NCBI GenBank assembly: GCA_021229015.1
Contig: CM037787.1
Span: 32,574,269 to 32,638,268, forward strand
Direction of reading: 5' to 3'
Source: Solen grandis
Taxonomy: Eukaryota; Mollusca; Bivalvia; Adapedonta; Solenidae
Length of the DNA: 64,000 nt
Position 1 is the stretch's first letter, and the number at the start of each line of letters is the position of its first letter. Of the stretch, positions 13,401 through 23,777 are shown one piece after another. A program made the translations under genes and the position numbers. Under the pieces are notes generated by a model. That model ran no database searches and was not told the DNA's origin. It worked only from the letters and a program-made list of their open reading frames with translations.

Positions 13401-16400
13401 TAAAATGTTTTGATACAAACAGTGGGGAATCATGTTTTTACAAAACTATGACAATGTAATGCAAAGTGAAAGAAATAAAACATCATAAATGTTAATTTGA
13501 AGGATTTCTCTTATAATGACAGAATCGTGGTTTTCATGTTACAGTTTAGTTTGACAACTGCCAGGACTAGCAATATTCAGTTTCATCTAGTGAATTAAAA
13601 AAGGTAAATTTATTCACTGCAAAATGAAACCGAAAGCATCCAGTCCAGGTAGTTGTCAAGCTAGATTGAAACATTAAAAACACATTTTTACCATTTATGG
13701 GAGAGAAAACAACACAGGAACAACATAAAAGTCATTTCTTCAATTCATTTCAAACGTAAAAAAAGTCATTTCTTCAATTCATTCCCAACGTAAATTACTG
13801 TATACGTTGATTTATTTATAATTAAAAGAAACCACAATACAGGGCGAAATTACACGAAAATGCGATTTTCAAAAATTAGCCGAAAACGGTGTCATCCCTT
13901 CCTTTTATAAATGTTACCATTACCTATGATCTGATTCAAGCTATTCAACTTAGTGCCCCTGTGCTTTATCCTGTTAAAGTTTTCAACAAATTCCTATATA
14001 TCACACTCTCCCTCAAACAGATGTGAGTTCTGATGCCTTGGTAACCAGGACAAACCCAGATCAGACTGCTCCTTCCAGCAGCAGTCTGATCAGGGTCTTC
14101 TGAGTTTGCTCATACATTACTGTGGCTCAGATTCTACACAGCGAAGAAAAAAATTCATAAATCACATTCAAAGTTCAATAAAATACTATTCATAAACTCA
14201 TAAATTCGCACATAAATATTCATGAAGTAAAGACTTGAGCAAACCTGTCATGTTATCTGCTTCAATTACAAAACATAGAAGTAAACCTTACTAACCAGGT
14301 TATATTGATTACTAACTACCAACACACTGTAGTTTGAATGAGTTATACATTGTGTTTGATATTGGTTGACTTTGAGTTCGTACTGTACAAATTACAATCA
14401 TTGACTTTCGTTGACACTAAATTGTGTGGCATTTGCAGGGTTTTCCCTGGCACACAAAATTGCCCATTTGGACCCTCAAACTGCGTAAATGACACCCAAA
14501 TATTTCAAAATTTGTCTCTTTGTATATCAAGGGGACATTTGTCCCCAATTTGACAACACTGATTTGTAATGAAGTCAATTTCATTGGTAAATGTATTCAT
14601 GGATTCATGCACTGAAAAATGTGAGACTTAATTAACATTTTTCGAGGAGATTAATATTTGTTGATAAAGCTATTCATGAATGCAACGAAAATTAGTCCCC
14701 CATGAAAATTAATGATTCTACAGTATCTGACAAACAGTGCAACGGTATGTCTAACTGCAGAGATATGCTAAAAAATAAAATAAAATTGCAAGATGGTGCA
14801 ATCTGGCTTTTGTCACACAAATGTCAATGGAAATGAAAGTGAAAAATCTTGCTTTTCACTTATTAATGTGCTTATTTGTACAGAAATGTTGAGGAATGTA
14901 ATTATGTTATAATCGGTAATCAAAGGAAATGTCAGAGAAAGTGCTTATGTATAAATATGATATATTAGGATCATTTGTATCACAAACTGGTTTTGCTGGT
15001 GGGAAATTTTTGTTTTTTGTTGTGATCCCATTTTTCAAGGGATCAACTTGCACATTTGCACAATTATGGTAAAAGGCCATGAGACATAAAATTCTGACCA
15101 TTGGTTTACAGAAGAATTTTTAAAACTTTATATTAAGATTATATATAAGATGTATATATATAAGGAAACTAGCTGCCACCCTGGGGCCTCAATTTTCATA
15201 GGAACACTTAATTTTGATAATTATGGTAGAGGTTCACTAAATCAGATGACTGTTTCTGCCAAATGAAATTGTAGTATGATTGGATTATTTTTTTTTAATC
15301 TTTAAATAGAATTTTGTTGGTTTGTTGGTTGCTATCAGTATGAGACAACAGTTCAGCATGAACAAACTTTTTTTTTTACTGGGTTAAAGAGGACATTACG
15401 CCATATTGTTTTTAGTCAAAATGCAATTAATGTAGTGCTATTGTACTTTACATGATTTTTGATAAAGCACTGTAGGCGCAAATTAAAAAAAAAGAGTTGT
15501 TTATCTGTAAAGAGGAATTTATTTGGAAAATATGCATTTTTTTTTAATATATTTTTTTTTACATAAAGTCACTTGACTAAGTACTCAGGAGTCAACACTG
15601 ACTGTCCAGGAATCCTGGGGACACCAAAAATTGGGAAGGGTCTCAAGAAATAACATGCTGCCTGGGTGCTCCATTAGGACACTTACTTTTCCAAGTAAAA
15701 GTCAATTGAACAGCCACATTTTCTGAAATACAATGTAATCATCTTCATAAAACTTTCTTCGTAGTAACCCTTTTTCATGAATCATAATTTCTTAACCGAC
15801 TGTTATGTGAATAAAGCCATCATATGTTTGAACAGGGTTTAATATAAACATTTTCATTTTGGGGACATGTGTCCCCTCGAATATTTGATTTAGGGGTCAT
15901 TTGAAATTTTAGGGGGACAAGCTTGCAGCTAGGTAATAATAATTATATAAAACCTGTTTACATGGAAACATTGGAAAATAAAATAAAGTAATATAACTGT
16001 TTAGTTCAGGACGATCGGCATTGTCCTTTTCTCTTTTCTCTTTTGAAAAGAAAAACTTGTACCATTGTTATAGCATTTGCGATGATCCGAATGACGTTGC
16101 TATGCAACAGCTCTCCCATCATTGGTTGGGACTAAGTTATACAGAACGTATCAGAACATCAGACTAATTTATAAAGGGAGAATTTTTCTGTGATAAAATT
16201 TATCCAAATATATAAAAGGGCCATATATGGTGAGAAAAAATCAAAGTAAGTCTAGTTTTCATAAATAAAAACATGCTTCCATGCACATAAACAGACAGCC
16301 TAATATTCGGGACGACAACGACGTGAGGTCATCGTATGCATTGCCGGCAGTCCAGGTTCTATTTAAAGAAACGGAAAGTCCCATATCTTGATCTGTTATT

Positions 16401-19400
16401 CAGAGCTAAGCAGAAAAAATAAAATGAACATGCATCTGGAAGGTCACATAGAATCAAGGAAACACTTACAGTAGGTTTAAACTGACAGCTATTTGATATC
16501 AATCGAATGTGTCTTATATTTAAAACCTGGTTTTGAAAATGCGTCACGGACGGCGCACTAGCATTCAACATGGGGGTCATTTCAGATTATTTTGCGTCAA
16601 AACGCACAATTTTGTGCGTCATCGAAAACCCTGTTTGAATGACATGACATGGACTCCTAATTTTCAGCAGGAACTCCTGAATTTCATAGCAGGAGTTATG
16701 TTGGGACACCCGGCTAAAAAGATAAGTGTCAGACACTGCAGTACAGTGTGTACAGGGATCAAATTTAACACTCGCTAACTCGCAAAATGCGAGTAATTCT
16801 TTCAGAATGCGAGTGCCGAAATGAAGTACTTGCAAAAATATGTGAGTCCATTTCAAAAGTTCCATTTTTGTTTTACAAAAGCATCGGAGAAATTTAGTTG
16901 TTTTTGTCCGTGTCCGAGTCCTCAAAACGTTTTGTTCTGCAATCGCAGTAGTTATTTCCCTTTACAGTCTTTCTGCTACGTCAGCGTGCAGGGGAGATCA
17001 ACTGCAGAGAAGTTTGTATTTTCAATGTTTTCTGGAAGCTTTTCGTAAATATTTTCGATAGCTTTTCAAGCGTTTAACAACGCGTATTATCGTTGATTTG
17101 TATTTTAATTCTGTGTTCACTGTAAATGTGTCCTAATTTATGCCAGAGTATAAATCATAAAATGCTTAGGGTGATCAATCTAGAGATCTCTTGGTACTAT
17201 GTTCTTTAACAGTTTTTGCTTATACAACACTAATGTTTACCATTAATTCATTTTATTTCAGTTAGAAACAAAATGCATAAGTTATCATGATACATTGGCA
17301 GTTGTGTTGTAATTAAATATACAAAATCATAAAAATCAATTGACTATTATGTATATGTTTTCATGACAATAACTAAGATTTCTTAAAACAAAACATTAAG
17401 GAGAATTGATGTTGTTATTCTTTTATCCTATTTTACCAATGCGGGCTATGTAAATGGTCGTTCTTTAAAACTGCTAGTACTAACTGGGGTTTAGCCAGTA
17501 ACAAATTATTGGACTGGCATTTTTTTGCCAGTGGCCCAAAAAACTAAATTTGATCCCTGGTGTATGTACCTACCTTGCTGCAAAGGCTGAAACTGGGGTG
17601 GGGGATACACTGGGGGATACTTCCCTCGCAGCCTTGGTCTGCCTGACCCAAACCTGTTGCACAACAGAGAACATTCAATGTTTAAACTTCATCTCTTAAA
17701 ACGTAATACAGGACTGATTGCTTTTAAAGGCTGTCAGTAAACACTGCGCCGATACTGCCTCTGGTCACAGGTAAACTAGTACTGGAAAAGAAGCACCTGT
17801 AAGTACCTGACAAACTTCTACACATAGGTTATCAAGGACTTTTTTCTGCTATTATTGCCCGATCATCAAAATGTGATCGGAAATGCTTTTATCTGAGACG
17901 ATCAAGTGAACTCATCACAATCAATTACTCTGGAAAAAGGTTTCATCTTAAGTGCTTTATCATAGGATAATGCACGGTGTTAAGATGTGCAGTGATCAAG
18001 TAACAAAGGCTGTAGGAATCTAAATACACTCAAAATATGTTATTAATGTTATGGCCCCTTCAATATCATAAAAAAAAACCAGCCTGAACTTCTTATCTCA
18101 ATATTACTATTGCATGTATGTACTGAACATTATAAAACCTGATCTGCCTGCAAGCTACATACATGCTCAATTTCTTATAATTCTGATACAGAAAAAGGCC
18201 CTTTAAGGGTGAAACATACATTACTTAATACAAATGCAAGGTTTCCTATGGTTTAAAAGTTGTTTATTTTGACCTGTTATCTAAACACTCAAATTCTCTA
18301 TTTTGACACTCAAATTGCCTGTTTTGTCCCTTGAATTCCTAGTTTGACATTAAATTAATAGTCCAAACCCTACATGTTCTAAAATGTGACTTCATACCTT
18401 AATGTACTAAGGGGTCACTTGATTCCCATTTAAATAAACTGATGGGAGACCCTTGTCAGTGTACATGCATTTAAACAAACCAGCCGAAGAAGATAACACG
18501 CTCAAACTTCTAGAACAGCAACTAAGGTTAGCATTATCAGTTTAACTTTAAGGACATGTGAACTCAGAACTTGATTGTGAACCCATACTATAATAGGGGA
18601 TCTGTTTTTAAAACTAGTCAGGGTTTTTGGGAGTCTTTCTTGTAGCCATTATTGTATAGGTTCCCAATGCCTAAAACATTTTTTCCCCCACAATTTCTAA
18701 ATATAATTCCCAATCTGAAGTTCAGATGAATAAATAAAACACTTCAAACACATGAAAAAAAAGGAAAATTTTGGCTACTGGGTTATCAAGTTAGGTATAT
18801 CTTTGCATAAATTGCAAAAAAATATAAGTCAAAAAAGTTACTTTTGAGTATAGAATATAAATTACTTTCATGATAATTTATAATAAAAAAAATCCCAAAT
18901 TTTACCAAAGAAAATGTGAAAATTCCCAATTTGAGAGGTACACAAGCCCCAAAATACTGAGAGAAAAAAACTTGGCAGTAGCCTGTTATAAAGCCAGACT
19001 GAGAAATTTTTTTTTCAAAATATGAATTCATATAAAAATCTTCAATGAATCTCTCAACAAATAACAGATGTTTTTAGACAAATACTTTCTTCAGGCAGCT
19101 GATGTACAACAGATGTTTCAAGTCAGTTTACAGACTGATCAATACAGATATATTCTTTGCTTAAATCATAACATTTTCTTTACTTCCTTTTTATATTCCC
19201 AATTTGCACACATCTTTCCAATGCCCATTTATCCCCTGTAGAGGGTTTTCACCCCCAAAACTGGCCCCATAAATACCCCTCAAATTATAGGGACTCTCTA
19301 TATGAAGGGGTAAAAAGTTAACGGAAAAACAGCAATTGTACCCCCAGTTTCAAAACCCAGTGGGCACTCTGAATTTCCCCCAATTTGAAAGTACAGGTCA

Positions 19401-22400
19401 CATTCCAACTCTCTGTGTATACACAGCACCCAACTTGCATCAATCTCCCATAATGCATAGTTTCTGGGTCATTCACCTGTGGCCCTCCCCCAACATGTTA
19501 CTAATTATAGCACTTCTAAACTGCAAGTCATCAAAGTTACAGATAAAAGATGTAACACGCTACAGTATTTCATCTTTTCAATTTTTAAATTTTGAGATCT
19601 CTTTTTAATTCTACAAAGCAGGGCTTTTTGTACATCTTTACCTGGACTGTTGATAGAAACTTTCTCCACTGCTAATTTCTTTAAATCTATGCAGTTTCCC
19701 CTAAAATCACAAGCAAAATACTCTAAAGTCATTAATTTTCATTGACATCAATCTTTGTTGATTATTTCATTGGTACATTTATTCATGGATCTATGATCTA
19801 GAAAACGTGACGTCTATATCAGAGAAAAATTTTCATGTGGATTTATATTCGTGGATATAACCCACCACGAAATCAACGAAAATTAGTGTTCCACAAAAAT
19901 TAATGATTTCACAGTACCAAATGATTTGCCTTTCTCCAAAATCAAGAAAATGAATATCTAGGCTACTTTTGGCCAAAACAATATAGTATTATGGCCTCAT
20001 CCCAACCAACTGAAAAATAAGTCTGATGGATATAGGTCATATGGATTCCTATTAACCCTTTTCCTCATATAGACTCATTTTGACACACTCAATAGGAACC
20101 ACATAAAGCCTGATCTGCAGAAAACCACAGTTAAACCTTACTAAATTTAATTACAAAATCCTCATTTCCAGACCACTGAGGAGCAGCGAACAGCATAAAA
20201 CCTGATCAGCCTGCGAGTTACTCGCAGGCTGATCTGGTTTTATGCTGTTCGCATATGTCTTTTCATGGTGTCCTCTATGAGGGAAAGGGTTAAAGATGTC
20301 ATTATGAATATATTGCCAATCCATTAAATTTTCCCTAAATGTGTTCAATTTATTGTTTAAGATAAACAAAAAAGTCATTTTTCAAGAAATGCTAGGGGGG
20401 GAAAATCACCTTTGATCTCCTGTGGGAACAAATGGGTAACAGGTGGTAATGTAACTAGGCAGCCCATTCAGTGGTTGCTGTGACAACCGTTCCCCACCAG
20501 GTGTTGGCAACAGCCCACCTCCTTCGGCACTGACGTCTATTTCACCGATGCCAGACTGCTGCCTTGGCACAAATTCCTTGGCTTCTGGTGACAACATGTT
20601 ACCGAGAAAGTCCTGCAAAATAAATATGGATCTTTTTCAAGACTTTCCCAAGAAAGCAGTACTGGTCCATCGCATATGCTTTCCTTTCAATAGTATACAG
20701 TGTAGAACAAAATACCAGTGCACGACCACGGTAACTATTCTTTTTCGTGAATGGTGCAGCATAGGCTATTCTCATTTGCGCCAAACACATTTGTCAGTGC
20801 CAGTTTTATAAATTTGGCGACCGAAAAGCGTGAGCCCTGGAACCATCTAAGGAACCATTGTAATAGACATATTTAAGTTGAAGTTGAAGAAACTTGCTTC
20901 TAAATCAACATACAAGACATGGTGTGAAGGATTATGAAATGATCTTAGGTTGTTAAATACTAGTCTACATACATAACAGGAGTTTATTGGCCTAGTTACT
21001 GGACTTGAAAAATGCACTTGCCCTTAACAAGTTTTCACTTGCTCTTAAATTCAAACTTTTATTATTTCAGTGAGATATTATGCCAATAAAATCTATGAAG
21101 AATTAACAATTTATTGCAGCATGAATTACCATTTTCCTCAATTTGTTCAGCCAAATCAAAATCACCCAGCCACGCTTTTCATATGTGACGCTTCCTTTTT
21201 CTTTTATCATATATAGACTATTGTGAAATCCCTTTTCCTACTAGTACTATCATATTTTGTTGTCTCCACCAAAGGATTTTATGTTGGTTTGCTTCAACAT
21301 GGTGTAATTGCAGAAAATAACCAGTGTCTTCAATAACATTACCTCTAAAGTTTAAACTGTGTTCCCAAAAACCAATCCCAAAAATAAACTATGTCAGACA
21401 TTTTTTTCATATGTTTGCACATCATGAATGGAGATAGATTTTTTATTAATTACCCAATCCACTGATTAAACTAGAATTTACCACCTTTTCTTTGTTATTT
21501 GTAATATGTAAGGACAAAAGGATAATTGGACATAACTACTATTATACACATGAATCAGCCTACACGATTACAATGCAACAAGCACCTGTTGGCTACCTAC
21601 GCAACTTACGGCGCAGTGATGCTGAGAGGATGATGGTAAAAGAGAAAGCTAAGCAGTACAAACTATTATGATAAATGACATTGATAAATATGATCCCGAT
21701 ATTCTATTATTTATTTACTGATTTTAAATACAAGTATCTGGGTTGAAAATTCACTCACCCTGTCAGACTATGGTCAATTATTTCTTACTCGCTTGAACCT
21801 TTTTTCTACTCACCAATGCATTTTTATTTCTTGATAGTTTCAACAACGGTGCCTTAGTCCAGATATATGTTAAGTTTATTGAGTTAAACATACCAGAGAC
21901 AGTATTCAGTGATTTGTAGACTTTGTCAACTTGAGACAGATATAGTGCTGTCACACCACAGACATGTGGCATGATACCATGAGTCACATTATCCTGCCAT
22001 TGAGCTAATCAGTCCTGGAACTACCCTTATATGCCAAGTGTCAAGCAAGTACCATATTTTAATGATACTAGTATGTTGCAGCCTGGGATTGAACCCACAA
22101 CCTCCAGATTCCTGAGTGAACACAAATACACATTGCAGTATCACGCTGTAGAAATGTGGTATAATACACACCCAGTCGGATTATCCTGGTAGAGTGGTAG
22201 CATGAATGATTGCTGATCAGAATGTTATGGGCATTTATCTTTGGTGACTTTCCCAGGTACAAAGTACTGGTCCAACTCAGAAAACATGCAACAGATACTC
22301 CTGAGTTAAACCTGCATGTTATTAAGAAGAAGAAAATACTTGAGGAAATATAGAAAACGACTATAACATGCCAATGCCACCATACTAAACACCTTTGTAT

Positions 22401-22806
22401 GGAAAATATAAAAAAAGAGAGAAAATTAAGAGGCAGCTTGAAAGCGTGTTTCTGTGTAAAGGAATACACACTTAGTGGGTGGGGTAAAAGCACTCCAATC
22501 AAATCCCATAGTAACATTTGTTTATGTTTTTGCTTCAAAAACAGACTATAACGAAATAAAAAGAATTCACACATTTAAAAAGAAACAATCCGACATAAAA
22601 GATTTGCATGCAAGTCTGACACTTCAGATTCGCCTCATCATCCTAACTGTCAAACCCAATTTGGTGTCGAACTCGAAAGCAGACAACTATTTTAAGCACT
22701 TTTTGTCAACTTTGGCGAAGTTCAGGGTCGTCTGAGGACGGGGTGAGATGTAAGATATAAAATCTTTAAAAATCACCTGCTGACTAGAAGAACGTGGGCT
22801 GCTCAT
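1329..22806 (-). CDS. SECISBP2: SECIS-binding protein 2 family (SBP2 / SECISBP2L-like), 5' part of gene
   Basis: Eight coding exons read right to left: 22806-22777, 20612-20410, 17653-17574, 12675-12503, 10468-10328, 8331-8244, 6426-5210 and 1401-1329. All are bounded by AG/GT and phase is continuous, giving 668 complete codons. SBP2 proteins bind the SECIS element of selenoprotein mRNAs and allow UGA to be read as selenocysteine. Three short blocks match vertebrate SBP2/SECISBP2L as I recall them: residues 17-27 (LSPEAKEFVPR) followed by SYITTCYPFV near 63-72; a QTDFP block at the exon 6/7 junction (residues 237-241); and an acidic EDEDEFPDLN block near 605-616, preceded by a Lys/Arg run (about 569-582). 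The rest is low-complexity and disordered, as is normal for this half. The L7Ae-type RNA-binding domain and SECIS-incorporation domain are not in the window, so SECISBP2 versus SECISBP2L cannot be settled; invertebrates usually have one gene. Confidence 0.86.
1940..2240. repeat. Three-copy tandem repeat of about 110 bp
   Basis: Unit: TGATGAACAAGGTGTGAAGT, then TTGATGACAGACGGTT, then ATTTTAGAAGTTAAAACTGA. In SBP2's last visible intron. Confidence 0.75.
2925..3020 (+). repeat. GACA/GGAC-tailed interspersed repeat, copy 1
   Basis: AAGTGTCACCTGCTGAAGCG, then GATAGAAAAAGTGTGA, then a (GACAGACG)n stretch. Matches 13245-13330. Confidence 0.6.
3185..3198 (+). promoter_or_regulatory. Perfect RFX X-box match inside a repeat
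   Basis: GTTACCATAGCAAC fits the X-box consensus GTTRCCATRGCAAC exactly. It sits in repeat-like sequence within an SBP2 intron, so a regulatory role is doubtful. Confidence 0.3.
3799..3885. mobile_element. pogo-like inverted-repeat fragment
   Basis: TACAGTAAAACCTGTCTTAT at one end, and internal repeats of GTCAGATAAGACAGGT in inverse orientation. The partner end is not certain (perhaps near 4170). Confidence 0.4.
4942..5102 (-). mobile_element. TTAA MITE family A, copy 1 (internally deleted)
   Basis: TTAACCCTTTCCCTCATA ... TATGAGGGAAAGGGTTAA: terminal inverted repeats flanked by TTAA as in piggyBac-type insertions. At 161 bp it lacks the central palindrome of the full copies. Lies in SBP2 intron 7. 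Confidence 0.85.
5210..6426 (-). CDS. SECISBP2: SBP2 large coding exon 7
   Basis: 1217 nt, acceptor tttacag, donor gcaag|gtaagt. Encodes residues 239-644. It is Ser/Asn/Asp-rich, with a TSDSDDDSDTG acidic-serine block, repeated YADIIQ/YANIIH/YSDML motifs, a Lys/Arg run that could serve as a nuclear-localisation signal, and the family's EDEDEFPDLN block. The open frame runs past the donor into the intron; the added residues (VSVIFSVRF...) are intronic. Confidence 0.9.
6616..6980. repeat. Degenerate T-run minisatellite
   Basis: About 15 units of CAAGAAGTATGA followed by 8-17 T. Unit length varies from 20 to 30 bp through the T-run. In SBP2 intron 6. Confidence 0.85.
7219..7372 (+). repeat. Interspersed repeat family C, copy 1
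   Basis: ATGCCCATTCACCCC ... GGACTCTCTATATGAAGGGG ... TTCAGTGGGCA. About 150 bp, with short inverted ends (TGCCCA / TGGGCA). In SBP2 intron 6. Confidence 0.75.
8244..8331 (-). CDS. SECISBP2: SBP2 coding exon 6
   Basis: 88 nt, acceptor gttgacag, donor gacag|gtaagg. Encodes a basic stretch ending CGIQT. Its last base plus the first two of exon 7 make the Asp of QTDFP, a block also present in human SECISBP2L, which supports both junctions. Confidence 0.84.
8332..10327 (-). other. SBP2 intron 5
   Basis: A+T-rich. Apart from a possible mariner end (9757) and an X-box-like GTTGTCATGGCAAC at 8355-8368, nothing recognised. Confidence 0.55.
9757..9800 (+). mobile_element. Possible mariner-like terminal sequence
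   Basis: GCGAGGGGTGTTTCAGAAGT resembles mariner inverted ends, but no matching right end or transposase frame was found in the 500 bp that follow. Confidence 0.25.
10328..10468 (-). CDS. SECISBP2: SBP2 coding exon 5
   Basis: 141 nt, phase 0 at both ends, acceptor ttcaaccag, donor agccag|gtaaac. Encodes 47 hydrophilic residues (163-209). The symmetrical phase means it could be skipped without a frameshift. Confidence 0.78.
11116..11236 (+). repeat. Interspersed repeat family C, copy 2 (shortened runs)
   Basis: Aligns along its length with the 7219 copy, but homopolymer runs are repeatedly shorter (for example ACCCTATAAGG for ACCCCCTATAGAGGG). 121 bp. Confidence 0.7.
11651..11892 (+). mobile_element. 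TTAA MITE family A, copy 2
   Basis: 242 bp, TTAA on both sides, inverted ends CCCTTTCCCTCATA. Contains a strong internal palindrome (CCTGATCAGCCTGCGAG and its complement, about 11800-11850). In SBP2 intron 4. Confidence 0.9.
12503..12675 (-). CDS. SECISBP2: SBP2 coding exon 4
   Basis: 173 nt, acceptor ggtttcag, donor ttcag|gtagta. Encodes residues 105-162, a Pro/Gly/Tyr-rich disordered segment (for example GDVYQPYSSLPNG). Joins exon 3 as caa g|gc and exon 5 in phase 0. Confidence 0.82.
13240..13390 (+). repeat. GACA-tailed interspersed repeat, copy 2
   Basis: ATGTGTCACCTGCTGAATCG, then GACAGAAAAAGTGTGACTGA, then CAGACAGATAG. A TGATCCCTATGTGTCACCTC block follows that also occurs at about 10840. 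Confidence 0.6.
13998..14236 (+). mobile_element. TTAA MITE family B, degenerate copy
   Basis: Interior matches 37391-37639 (CCCAGATCAGACTGCTCC, CTCATACATTACTGT, AATATTCATGAAGTAAAG). Outer ends have decayed. In SBP2 intron 3. Confidence 0.7.
16753..17559. mobile_element. hAT-like non-autonomous DNA element (putative)
   Basis: Left end CAGGGATCAAATTTAA and right end CTAAATTTGATCCCTG are inverted repeats 807 bp apart. CAGGG/CCCTG termini are typical of hAT elements, but no clean 8-bp target duplication is visible and there is no transposase frame. The right end is 14 bp from the donor of SBP2 exon 3. Confidence 0.6.
17574..17653 (-). CDS. SECISBP2: SBP2 coding exon 3
   Basis: 80 nt between acaacag|g and caag|gtaggt. 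Encodes a Gly/Arg then Pro/Tyr/Gln-rich stretch (KYPPVYPPPQFQPLQQ). It is in the only frame that joins both neighbours. A transposon end lies only 14 bp beyond its donor. Confidence 0.8.
19219..19368 (+). repeat. Interspersed repeat family C, copy 3
   Basis: Same order of blocks as the 7219 copy: ATGCCCATTTATCCCC, GGGACTCTCTATATGAAGGG, AGCAATTGTACCCCCAG, CAGTGGGCA. In SBP2 intron 2. Confidence 0.75.
20052..20293 (+). mobile_element. TTAA MITE family A, copy 3
   Basis: 242 bp, nearly identical to copy 2, including the central palindrome and TTAA flanks. In SBP2 intron 2, 117 bp beyond the exon 2 donor. Confidence 0.9.
20410..20612 (-). CDS. SECISBP2: SBP2 coding exon 2 (PAM2-like motif and SYITTCYPFV block)
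   Basis: Acceptor tttgcag, donor caaag|gtgatt, ends phase 2. Encodes residues 11-78. LSPEAKEFVP (17-26) fits the PABP-binding PAM2 pattern, and SYITTCYPFV (63-72) is the second block shared with vertebrate SECISBP2L. Confidence 0.88.
21935..22185 (-). mobile_element. tRNA-derived SINE family D, copy 2
   Basis: Same body blocks as copy 1. The minus strand contains a GGTTCAATCCC B-box (complement near 22090). In SBP2 intron 1. Confidence 0.7.
22777..22806 (-). CDS. SECISBP2: SBP2 coding exon 1 (start codon)
   Basis: Ten codons, MSSPRSSSQQ, ending cag|gtgatt in phase 0. This ATG was chosen because it splices in frame to the exon carrying the conserved LSPEAKEFVP block. Too short to appear as an open frame by itself. 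Confidence 0.75.
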
Positions 22807-22955
22807 GATTTGACTACGGTAAGAAAACGTCAAGATAATCCAAGTTTAGCCATTTTCACTACCCTTACGTTGGCTGGCAGCCATTAGCGGAAATAGTTAA
22901 TATGGGCGGGTCGATAAATACGTCACGAAGACTTTCGCTTTTTGATTGGTCGGTT
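22807..22955 (-). promoter_or_regulatory. Probable SBP2 promoter / 5' UTR
   Basis: Upstream of the minus-strand ATG. Shows a GGGCGGG GC-box (22904-22910), a CGTCA half-CRE near 22921 and an inverted CCAAT box (ATTGGT, within 22943-22951) in the correct orientation for the minus-strand gene. It is richer in CpG than its surroundings. No transcription start can be assigned. Confidence 0.35.
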
Positions 22956-23730
22956 CCTATCACATGCTACTTATTCGCGTGCAACTATGCTACAACCAAA
23001 ACATGTTTTTATTTTGATTGTGAACTTGGATCTACGCTGTGTAAATTAGAGATTGAAGATTAGTCTATTTATCAAATGTCTCTATTTAAATACGTACAGA
23101 CAGACATGTTGTAATTTGTCTATTTCAACCATGACAAATGCTAATTTTCAAGCCAGGTCAATAAAAAAAACACGATATTTTATGAATGGAGGTAGCCTAT
23201 GCCGCATGGCAGATCATTTGCGTCACGATTTTTAACGACAACACCACTAAACCTTATAGATCTATGCTCGTATTTCATAATAATTCGATCAGATACAATA
23301 GTATCCAAAAACACATCCCGCATATCTCTCGATCCGTACTGAGGCATTCATTTCTTGATTAGTCTTATTTCAAAATGATCAACATATAGTATTACTCTCC
23401 CTGTGTCGATAACAAATCAATTAAATATGCAAACTTTTCATTAATTAATACATGTGCCGATTTTTCAAAGTTTGAAACTTATTGTGTACATGTAAAAGGG
23501 CACGGTAAACGTGGGTTTTATCCGGGTATAAGTTAATATTTTCTCCCACTTTAAAAATTACCAAATGCATGTGTACATACGCCATTCTGTACGTAGTCCA
23601 CCACCTGTGTCATTAAGAGTAAAGTGAACTTGTTTCGCTTTATCTATATGAAATAATAAGTGAAGTTAAGGTATTAAGTTTACGTTTGATGCGCGCAATT
23701 ACATGTGAAAAAGATACAGTTTGATTACAG

Positions 23731-23777
23731 CAGGGTCTCTATATATATACAGAATATAGTATTAAAAGAGACCCTGG
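23731..23777. repeat. Small hairpin with CAGGGTCTC ends
   Basis: CAGGGTCTCTATAT ... ATTAAAAGAGACCCTGG, 47 bp; possibly a residual DNA-element end pair. Confidence 0.6.

Noticed and set aside
16533..17048. Overlapping open frames on both strands (81, 112 and 75 codons)
   Set aside because: They straddle the left end of the hAT-like element and its flank; no transposase motifs.
22068..22574. 168-codon open frame on the minus strand
   Set aside because: Runs through a SINE copy and A+T-rich intron; composition random, no motif.
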